Virus record (IMG/VR): IMGVR_UViG_3300021365_000061
Location: 1 to 31,773 of that record
Source of the DNA: a virus
Length of the DNA: 31,773 nt
Strand: one strand, 5' to 3'
Of this stretch, positions 7,929-14,369 are shown piece after piece. The stretch's first letter is position 1, and each line of letters opens with the position of its first letter. The translations under genes and the position numbers were made by a program. The notes beneath the pieces are model-generated. The model was not told the origin of the DNA, ran no database searches, and was given only the letters and a program-made list of their open reading frames with translations.

Positions 7929-9584
7929 TTATAGAGAGTTCAATCCGTTTACGTAGATCTTACCGTAGAATTCTGGTCTTAACATTTTCTTCGCGTAGCG
8001 AGTCAATAGACCTTTTCTTGGTACGAATGTATCTGGATCGTATACCAAAGGAGTCATGATTAATGGAATGTATGGAGCGAATACCGCACCAGCTTCCAAG
8101 AACTGAGTACCTCTGTAACCTAACAAGATAGTGTTTTCTGTCATGTATGGGTTTTTGTATACTTTGTAACGACCGTTCAATTGACCAGCTTTCTGGATAC
8201 CGAACGCGTACTCCATTTTTTCAGCATCTGAGTTATCAGCTGCGAATCCAGGAATACTTTCCAAGATAGTAGATACAGTTGGAGAAACTACCATGAAATT
8301 AGCACCACCTCTTAAGGTTAATCTGTGAATTTCGTTTGATAATTTGTTTACTTTAGTACCTAAAGTTTGGAACCACTGACCTTGAGTGTTGTAGAAACCA
8401 CCGTTACCAGCACCTTTCTGAGTGAAGTCATCACCAGAAACGTAGAACTCGTTACCGTTAGCTGACCAGTACTCAGTACCAGCTGCAGCATCTTGGATCA
8501 ACATAGCTAAGATTTCAGAATCGATTTCCAAAGAAATGTACTCAGAAAGGATGTTTGTTACCTCAGCTTCAGCATCTAATGCTTGGTAAGCATTTAAATC
8601 CTGAGCGAATTCTGGAGTCCATACAGCTTTCAATTTTCTTGTTTTAGCAACAAGAGCCATTGAACGCATTTGGATGTTGATTTCTGGGATAGCAGCTGTG
8701 TTTTGGAAATCACCTAATGTGTTATCCTGTGGTACAACTGAGTATAATAAATCAGCAGCAACCTCTGCGTTACCAGCAGATTGAGAAACGAACAAGTACA
8801 AGTTAGTAGCATCAGCATAGTTGAATGCGTTTAACTGAGAAGCAACTTCTGCGTTAGAAGCAGCGAAACCTCTTACAGCATCAACATCAGCAGCACCGTT
8901 ACCAGCAGCTACAACAGCAGCACGAGTAATAGTTACTTTACCAACTTCACCAGCAGCAACAGAAGCAGATAGGTTTGAATCGAAACCTACATCTTTCCAA
9001 GATGCTGAAGTGTAAGCAGCAGTTAAAGCTTCAGAGTGTGAGTTCAATGAGAAACCGAATCTACCTGGACCGTATAAACCGTTACCAGCAGCACCGTTAG
9101 TTTCGAATGGGTACTCACCTGAGTTTTTAGTACCGTAAACTGAGTCACCTTCTGTGAAAGCTAAAGGATCAGAACCAGTTTCGTCGTTCTTAGTTGAACC
9201 GTACTGGAAGTCTAAGTAAAATACTAGACCTGAAGGTAGGTTCATTGGCTGTACAGAAACGAATTCTTGAGCAGCGATTTGACCAAATACCTTTCTTACC
9301 AATGGTAAAGCGATACCAGCCCATTGAGCACCAGCACCTGCTTGAGCAGAAAAGCTGTTACCAACAGCACCTGGAGTAGGTAAACCACCATCTTGAGAGA
9401 TCTCAGTTACTAATTGTTTTGCTTGATTTTCTAGGATCATTGACATGCTGTTTTTATGGTTCTCGTTACCAAGACCTTCTAACAAACCTGTTTTATCCCA
9501 CTTGTTGGCTAATTTAGCCGCGTCAGACTGTAAGTTTTTCCAACTTCCAGCAGACTCATTCAAAAGAGAATTTAATTGTGACAT
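7929..9584 (-). CDS. Major capsid protein, gp23-like
   Basis: The 551-aa product matches T4-type gp23 in length (T4: 521) and in landmarks: a helical N-terminal propeptide, a Gly/Ala-rich arm, then a QEFVSVQPMNLPSG segment equal to the gp23 'VQPMNSPTG' region. The C-terminus is YGKIYVNGLNSL. The likely gp21 processing point is around LVTE-ISQ (residue 61), by analogy with the LTE/AE site in T4. Residues 76-87 (NSFSAQAGAGAQ) recur in the 164-aa product at 12989-13483. Codons are unusually C/G-ending for this window (TTC, TAC, AAC, AAG, ATC near the end), as expected for the most abundant protein. It follows the scaffold gene by 25 bases and is closed by a strong terminator. Confidence 0.95.
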   Translation of the reverse strand: MSQLNSLLNESAGSWKNLQSDAAKLANKWDKTGLLEGLGNENHKNSMSMILENQAKQLVTEISQDGGLPTPGAVGNSFSAQAGAGAQWAGIALPLVRKVFGQIAAQEFVSVQPMNLPSGLVFYLDFQYGSTKNDETGSDPLAFTEGDSVYGTKNSGEYPFETNGAAGNGLYGPGRFGFSLNSHSEALTAAYTSASWKDVGFDSNLSASVAAGEVGKVTITRAAVVAAGNGAADVDAVRGFAASNAEVASQLNAFNYADATNLYLFVSQSAGNAEVAADLLYSVVPQDNTLGDFQNTAAIPEINIQMRSMALVAKTRKLKAVWTPEFAQDLNAYQALDAEAEVTNILSEYISLEIDSEILAMLIQDAAAGTEYWSANGNEFYVSGDDFTQKGAGNGGFYNTQGQWFQTLGTKVNKLSNEIHRLTLRGGANFMVVSPTVSTILESIPGFAADNSDAEKMEYAFGIQKAGQLNGRYKVYKNPYMTENTILLGYRGTQFLEAGAVFAPYIPLIMTPLVYDPDTFVPRKGLLTRYAKKMLRPEFYGKIYVNGLNSL

Positions 9585-9609
9585 TTGTCTAAAATTTAAA
9601 TATTAATTA

Positions 9610-10881
9610 TTATTTTAAACCTGCAAGTTTTTGCCATCTAGCTACCTGTGGATCAATTTCCATGATAGGAGCTTTTTTAGCAACACCAGCTGGTTTAGAA
9701 GCTGAACCTAATGATTCTTTAATTTGAGTTGTTGGTCTTGCAACCATACCCTCATTTAAAGTTTCAAAAATAAGTTTTACTTCTTTTACATTTGATGCTT
9801 TATCAAATGCTTCTAGAACCTTCACTTTCTGAGCTTCTTTTAAGTTTTTAGCTCTGAAAATTTTATTTGTGTAAAGCAATTTAGCGTTCAAAAGATTAGT
9901 TTCGTGAAGGTCAGATCTCAATTCCTCGATTTCTTTTTTCATTTCATCCATATCTTCTTTTTCGTCTTTCATACCGTCGAGGTAACCCTCTTCTTCGGCA
10001 TCAGTACGAGCATCTTCACCTAAGGATGATGTTTTACCTGCTCCTGATTTAGCCATACCACCAGTTGCACCTGCACCTGCTAGTCCTAATAAATCTTTCA
10101 TAGATACTTTTTCACCATCTACAGTTACGATTTTTGAAAGAAGTTCTTTATCGTTATAAGCTTTTTTCAATTTATCCATGATGCCTTCATCCATATCATC
10201 TTTGCCGTAGCCTTCATCCATGTCATCTTTTGCTTCATCGATTTCTTCTTTTGCTTCGTTAACTTCAACGTCTACTTCTGTGTCATCTTCTACATCGATT
10301 TCTTCATCGTCTTCAACTTCTTCGTCTTCAACTTCGAATTCATCACCAGCTTCTAATTCACCAGCAGTAACCATATCAGCGATTACGTCTTCGATAAATG
10401 ATTTTAGATCATCTTCTGATAAGTCGTCAAGATCAATTTCTTCATCTTCGTCTTTATCTTCCATGTCTTCTTTTTCATCTTCCATACCGTCCTTGTAGCC
10501 TTCTTCCTCAGCGTCAGTTCTTGCATCTTCAGATAAATCACCTTCGAGTTCAGCTAAGATTTCGTCTAGATCCATCTCTTCGTCTACTTCAGCTTCAGCT
10601 AAGTCTTTACCGTACTTCATTTTTTCTGTACGTTTAGTTTCTTTGTCTTCACCTCCGTCTTTACGATCAGATTTTTCATCGAGTTCTTCTTTAGCCTCGT
10701 TCATTTCAACATCGCTTTCTTCCAATTCTTCCTTTTCCATTTCTTCAAGTTTAGCTGAAAGCATAGACTTGAGTCTTGGTTCGAAAGCTTCTTCTAGAGC
10801 GACTTTTGCATTAGCAATAGCAGTTTCTTTAAGTGCTTTTGCGTCAGCGATTGCTTCTTTAAGCAGATCTCTGTTTGCCAT
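9610..10881 (-). CDS. Prohead core scaffold protein, gp22-like
   Basis: The 423-aa product is strongly acidic (long Asp/Glu runs) and probably mostly helical. It lies directly upstream of the capsid gene, where T4 keeps gene 22. The N-terminus is a helical Ala/Lys/Glu segment and the last 90 residues are a more ordinary helical region ending ARWQKLAGLK. Two copies of a 16-residue module, EDARTDAEEEGYxDG, occur at about 117-132 and 288-303. The same module is in the 356-aa and 399-aa proteins. LNEG near residue 375 fits the (L/I)xE cleavage rule of the T4 protease. It would form the prohead core and then be degraded. It is longer than T4 gp22 (269 aa), with the extra length in the acidic middle. 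The gp22 assignment rests on position and composition. Confidence 0.75.
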   Translation of the reverse strand: MANRDLLKEAIADAKALKETAIANAKVALEEAFEPRLKSMLSAKLEEMEKEELEESDVEMNEAKEELDEKSDRKDGGEDKETKRTEKMKYGKDLAEAEVDEEMDLDEILAELEGDLSEDARTDAEEEGYKDGMEDEKEDMEDKDEDEEIDLDDLSEDDLKSFIEDVIADMVTAGELEAGDEFEVEDEEVEDDEEIDVEDDTEVDVEVNEAKEEIDEAKDDMDEGYGKDDMDEGIMDKLKKAYNDKELLSKIVTVDGEKVSMKDLLGLAGAGATGGMAKSGAGKTSSLGEDARTDAEEEGYLDGMKDEKEDMDEMKKEIEELRSDLHETNLLNAKLLYTNKIFRAKNLKEAQKVKVLEAFDKASNVKEVKLIFETLNEGMVARPTTQIKESLGSASKPAGVAKKAPIMEIDPQVARWQKLAGLK

Positions 10882-10912
10882 AATTACCTCAAAATTTAGT
10901 TTGTGGAGTACG

Positions 10913-10971
10913 CCTATTAGGAGACGTAATAAGAATTATTTAAATAGTGAATACTATATAGATCATAGTAT
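10913..10971 (-). promoter_or_regulatory. Two stem-loops in the leader of the scaffold/capsid transcript
   Basis: The gap of about 180 bases between gp21 and the scaffold gene contains, after a terminator, two inverted repeats with the same geometry. They lie at 10951-10971 (ATACTAT, 7-base spacer, ATAGTAT) and 10913-10933 (CTTATTA, 7-base spacer, TAATAGG on the sense strand, one G-T pair). Both would lie in the 5' leader if transcription starts just past the terminator. They could be mRNA-stabilising hairpins or an operator. The sense sequence GAGG a few bases before the scaffold ATG is one of few ribosome-site-like stretches here. Confidence 0.4.
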
Positions 10972-11009
10972 ATTGCTCACGTTACAGCTATACATATATA
11001 AAGAGACAT

Positions 11010-11037
11010 AAAAAACGCCCCCCTTTCGGAGAGCGTT
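11010..11037 (-). terminator. Rho-independent terminator between protease and scaffold genes
   Basis: The sense strand forms a 10-bp stem (AACGCTCTCC / GGGGGGCGTT, two G-T pairs) with a GAAA tetraloop, followed by six T. It lies 28 bases past the protease stop and makes the scaffold plus capsid genes a separate transcription unit. Confidence 0.88.
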
Positions 11038-11064
11038 CTTTGGTAGCGCCTCAATACAGAGGTA

Positions 11065-11670
11065 TTAGTCTAAATAACAAGTACAAGTATTAGCACATAA
11101 AATTTCATTTACAATACTATTAACACCTTGATATTTATTTATTTGAGCTAATTTACCTTCGGTAACAATTTCCATATATGAACCTGGGTTAGATGGAGTT
11201 GAAACAAAATCCCAACATAGTAATTCGAAGTCATCTTGTACCTCTAATACACCACCCCTATCTTCTAATGAACCCATTCCACGTGAAGATACACCTACAG
11301 TAATATTATTTTCGATTAATGCTTTTAAGATATTACCTGATGGGGTAGGTAGAATTTCAATTTTACCTAATACTTTATCTCCATCCCACCACATTTCAGT
11401 AATATTATGGGATACATTTTTTAAGTTAATAACAGAGGATTCTGGGTGGTCTAACTCACCTAATGCTCTGTTTTGTTTAACTGATTCCATGTATTTATCG
11501 ATCTCACGTTCCCATAATTCCTTTGGGTAGTAACGACCATTACCATTTTTTACTTCAGCAGTAGCTAGGATACCCTCAACCATAGGGTTACCTCTATTCG
11601 AGAGTTTCCCTTCAGTTAACATTAAACCTCGTGGTTTAAAGAGTTGAGTTTCTACTAGTACTTTTTTCAT
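11065..11670 (-). CDS. Prohead core protease, gp21-like
   Basis: The 201-aa product has the hallmarks of the T4 gp21 prohead protease, a serine protease of the herpesvirus-assemblin-like fold. These are a GELDHPE motif (His75) and a GVSSRGMGS motif (Ser128 or Ser129 as nucleophile), followed by the WDFVSTPSNPG strand. Length is close to T4 gp21 (212 aa). It should cleave scaffold and capsid propeptides after (L/I)-x-E. Its own sequence contains LTEG near residue 18 and VTEG near residue 169, which could be self-processing sites. The last ten residues (CANTCTCYLD) are unusually Cys-rich. It is one base from the upstream 356-aa gene and ends at a terminator. Confidence 0.9.
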   Translation of the reverse strand: MKKVLVETQLFKPRGLMLTEGKLSNRGNPMVEGILATAEVKNGNGRYYPKELWEREIDKYMESVKQNRALGELDHPESSVINLKNVSHNITEMWWDGDKVLGKIEILPTPSGNILKALIENNITVGVSSRGMGSLEDRGGVLEVQDDFELLCWDFVSTPSNPGSYMEIVTEGKLAQINKYQGVNSIVNEILCANTCTCYLD

Positions 11671-11671
11671 C

Positions 11672-12742
11672 TTAGTCTTCGTACTCTTCAGTTACTTCAT
11701 CTACCATCTCTGGTTTAGAGTAAGCTTTACCACACATTTTTTCGTACAACTTTTCCATTTTAGCCTTTCTTTTTTCAAGGTCTTTAACTTCACGTTGCAT
11801 TTCTTTCATTTTAGCTTTATCAACTAGTTCAGATAGATTATCATCTTCTGTTACCATTGAAATTCTATGGTTTTTAGTTTCAATTGCTTCATCTAAAGCC
11901 TCAATTTGAGCCTCTAATGTAGTAATTTTACCTGCTTTTTCGATTTCAGCTAATTTAGAATCTACTGTTTCTTTTTTAACTTTTTTCTTTTTAGCTTTAG
12001 CTTTTTCGTCTGCTTTTTCATCACGCATTCCATCTAAATAGCCTTCTTCTTCGGCATCTGTACGGGCGTCTTCTTGAACTGGAGCTGGGATATTCATAGG
12101 CTGAACATCAACATAACCACTAAGAGTTTCTTTTAATAAATCTTTTAAATTTGCCATTACATCTTCTTTAAGTTTTACTTCTTCCATACCAGATGAAGCA
12201 TATTTACCTTTTAATTCTTTATCCGATACAGCTAAACCAGGAGCATCTTCTGTATAACCAATGCCTTTGATACCAAACTGAGCATTTGTAGCATAATATG
12301 TTCTATCTTTAGTCATATTTTTAGCTACAATTTCTTTTAACTCATCTACAGTCTTACCAGCATTTTTAGGATCTTTCATTTCTGTATAATACCCTTGTAA
12401 AAAAGCTTCACCATATAAATTATCAATGAGTTTTGGGTCCTTATAATCGTAACCCTGGGTTTCCATATCAACTACTTCTTTAGTAGGTTCCTTTTCTACT
12501 GCTTTAGCCTCTTCAGCTAAAAACTTTTCCCAATTAGCAAATGGGTTAGATGTATTCTGAGTTACCACACCACCAACACCTTCAGATAGGATTGATTTTT
12601 GTTTCAATACCTTTACTGCTGTAGGGAAATTTGTTAGGTTATTAAATAAGTTAGGAAACTGTCTTAATGCAGTTTTCATAAACACATCCTTGTGTCCTTT
12701 TCCTTCTTTAATAAGGTTGTACTGTTCTTGAAGTGTTTTCAT
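11672..12742 (-). CDS. Putative prohead core/accessory scaffold protein, 356 aa
   Basis: The family is not recognised by name. The N-terminal 50 residues (LIKEGKGHKDVFMKTALRQF and on) form a compact helical segment ending at LSEG, a possible gp21 site. Residues 209-219 read GYVDVQPMNIP, matching the capsid segment VSVQPMNLP. Residues 223-238 hold one copy of the EDARTDAEEEGYLDG module, followed by a Lys-rich stretch and a long coiled-coil-like C-terminus (about 260-345). The gene lies between portal and protease, where T4 encodes core proteins gp67 and gp68, and overlaps the 81-aa gene by one base. The shared modules suggest it enters the prohead with the scaffold and is cleaved; this is inference. 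Confidence 0.7.
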   Translation of the reverse strand: MKTLQEQYNLIKEGKGHKDVFMKTALRQFPNLFNNLTNFPTAVKVLKQKSILSEGVGGVVTQNTSNPFANWEKFLAEEAKAVEKEPTKEVVDMETQGYDYKDPKLIDNLYGEAFLQGYYTEMKDPKNAGKTVDELKEIVAKNMTKDRTYYATNAQFGIKGIGYTEDAPGLAVSDKELKGKYASSGMEEVKLKEDVMANLKDLLKETLSGYVDVQPMNIPAPVQEDARTDAEEEGYLDGMRDEKADEKAKAKKKKVKKETVDSKLAEIEKAGKITTLEAQIEALDEAIETKNHRISMVTEDDNLSELVDKAKMKEMQREVKDLEKRKAKMEKLYEKMCGKAYSKPEMVDEVTEEYED

Positions 12743-12987
12743 TATTGCTGTTTTAATAATTTGTCAATGTCTTTTAAATAATCTAAAATCAAATCAGTAG
12801 CGTATACAACACTATATGATTCTGGTTTGTCCTGATAGTAAGCTATTGTTTCATCTTTAGCTTTATCTATTAAAGGGTATAAACTATTTAAACGTGCTTC
12901 AATGTCTTGAAAAGCAGCAATACGTTTTTCTTGGTATGCTGCTCGATTTTCATCGCGTTCTTTTAAATTTAATTTATACTTATACAT
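12742..12987 (-). CDS. Small helical protein, 81 aa (unknown)
   Basis: The product is predicted by eye to be all helical: a basic N-terminal half (LKERDENRAAYQEKRIAAF) followed by an amphipathic C-terminal helix (ILDYLKDIDKLLKQQ). It is the size of T4 gp67 (80 aa) and occupies the same portal-to-protease interval, but it lacks the extreme acidity of gp67, so homology is not claimed. It is one base from the 164-aa gene and overlaps the 356-aa gene in a TAATG junction, so it is translated as part of this block. Confidence 0.65.
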   Translation of the reverse strand: MYKYKLNLKERDENRAAYQEKRIAAFQDIEARLNSLYPLIDKAKDETIAYYQDKPESYSVVYATDLILDYLKDIDKLLKQQ

Positions 12988-12988
12988 A

Positions 12989-13483
12989 TTATTTCTTCCC
13001 CCATAAATATTTAACTTCTACACCTGGTGTAGAATGTGGTTTAGGAACTAATTTGTAGCCAAACTTTTTAGTATACATACCTCCATCGGCATATTTACCT
13101 TTTTTATTTTTACTAAAAGCATTTGGGGTAGCATATTGGGCACCAGCACCTGCTTGAGATGAAAAACTGTTGCCTCCACCTGTAGTACTGGTTTCATCTA
13201 AACCTTTAATGCGAGCATATTCTTCAGATTTATTATTACGTAAATAAGTTCTTAACTCATTTCTACGTTTTCTAATATCTAAATAATGGTCTTTAAAAAA
13301 AGCTTCACCTGTTATATCAGCTACCTCTTTAGCTGTTTTCATTAGGTCAGTAATATCCTTAAATAATTTTTTGTAATCTGCTGTGTAATCAACGTCCCAA
13401 GTAATCTGACCCGTTTCAGGGTCAATATTAGTTACAGTAGTTTGTATACCACCTTTTACTTCAGTATCGCCAATTTTAGCCAT
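12989..13483 (-). CDS. Putative head protein with capsid-like arm, 164 aa
   Basis: The N-terminal part (1-95) is an ordinary globular or helical sequence of unknown family. Residues 105-116 read NSFSSQAGAGAQ, matching capsid residues 76-87 with one change. The DNA is also alike (13140-13171 versus 9328-9359, three differences in 32). Just before it is GLDE, an L-x-E site, as LVTE precedes the capsid arm. After it, the sequence reads YATPNAFSKNKKGKYADGG and a basic tail ending KYLWGKK. It overlaps the 285-aa gene by 8 bases. A likely role is a minor prohead or head protein processed by gp21; not proven. Confidence 0.7.
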   Translation of the reverse strand: MAKIGDTEVKGGIQTTVTNIDPETGQITWDVDYTADYKKLFKDITDLMKTAKEVADITGEAFFKDHYLDIRKRRNELRTYLRNNKSEEYARIKGLDETSTTGGGNSFSSQAGAGAQYATPNAFSKNKKGKYADGGMYTKKFGYKLVPKPHSTPGVEVKYLWGKK

Positions 13484-14333
13484 GAGCGGTTTTTAATTCT
13501 TCTACTAATTCTAGATACTGTAATATATTTACAATATTATCAGATGTTACATTTGCAGTCTTATCTAATGTTTCAATTATATTATTTACTTCATTAATTT
13601 TAATTTGAACTGCTTTATCTGTAATTTGAGAAGATAACTCATTTAATTGAGTTTTAATTTTATCTACTTCAGTGTTATAAAATTCTCTTAATACAGGTGT
13701 TGAATCAACTGAATTAACATACTGTCTTAGTACTTCTTTTTGGCTAGTGTATAAACCATCATACTTACCATTGAATTTTTCCATTAGGATTCTATAGGTA
13801 AGCATACGAGTATCTTTATCGTATGATTGGAATTCTCTTAATACTTCGGCTTCAACTTTTTCTCCATTAATATCTGAAGTAGAAAGATGCTCTAGAAGAG
13901 TCATTTTATTATTTACAATAATATTAGTATCTACTAAAGCTTCAGTACTTTGTACTTCCGATAACATATAATAAGCAGCATGTACTTTATAATGTGGAAG
14001 TTTTGTTTTAAAGAATTCTTCTAAATTATAGCTAGTCTTAATTTCATTAATTAAGTTATATTTTTCTTTTTTAAGAGCTCTACGATTTAATTTTTTAGAA
14101 GATTCTAATAACGTTTGAATTAAAACATTAGCCTTACTTTCAGTAAGGGTAGTAGTTTTAGTTAACGCTTCATATAATTTATATTCCTTTCCTAATTCGG
14201 ATTTAACGAAATATTTTTGAATCAATTTAATAGCGGCAGACTCTACACCATTTAAAGTGTCAGCCGTTACTTGACGAACTAATAATTCGAAAAGGATACC
14301 AGTATTTTTATACTTTGAATGTTTAATGTTCAT
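13476..14333 (-). CDS. Helical protein following the portal, 285 aa (unknown)
   Basis: The start YKNTGILFELLVRQVTADTL and the rest of the chain look almost entirely helical, with charged heptad-like stretches and no enzyme motif. The gene is directly after the portal gene with a 36-base gap that holds the conserved AT motif. In T4-like genomes this place belongs to prohead core genes, so a core or portal-associated role is possible. It overlaps the 164-aa gene by 8 bases. I recall similar openings from other large phages but cannot name a family. Confidence 0.65.
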   Translation of the reverse strand: MNIKHSKYKNTGILFELLVRQVTADTLNGVESAAIKLIQKYFVKSELGKEYKLYEALTKTTTLTESKANVLIQTLLESSKKLNRRALKKEKYNLINEIKTSYNLEEFFKTKLPHYKVHAAYYMLSEVQSTEALVDTNIIVNNKMTLLEHLSTSDINGEKVEAEVLREFQSYDKDTRMLTYRILMEKFNGKYDGLYTSQKEVLRQYVNSVDSTPVLREFYNTEVDKIKTQLNELSSQITDKAVQIKINEVNNIIETLDKTANVTSDNIVNILQYLELVEELKTAHG

Positions 14334-14349
14334 TCCTACTAGGATTTAT

Positions 14350-14357
14350 TATAAATA
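14350..14357 (-). promoter_or_regulatory. Conserved AT motif upstream of the 285-aa gene
   Basis: The sense strand reads ATATTTATAA, 16 bases before the ATG at 14333, in the short gap after the portal stop codon. Confidence 0.4.
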
Positions 14358-14369
14358 TATAAGGAGATA

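Noticed and set aside
10220-11011. Forward Ser-rich frames
   Set aside because: They are the antisense reading of the Asp/Glu-rich scaffold gene (GAT/GAA codons give Ser runs).
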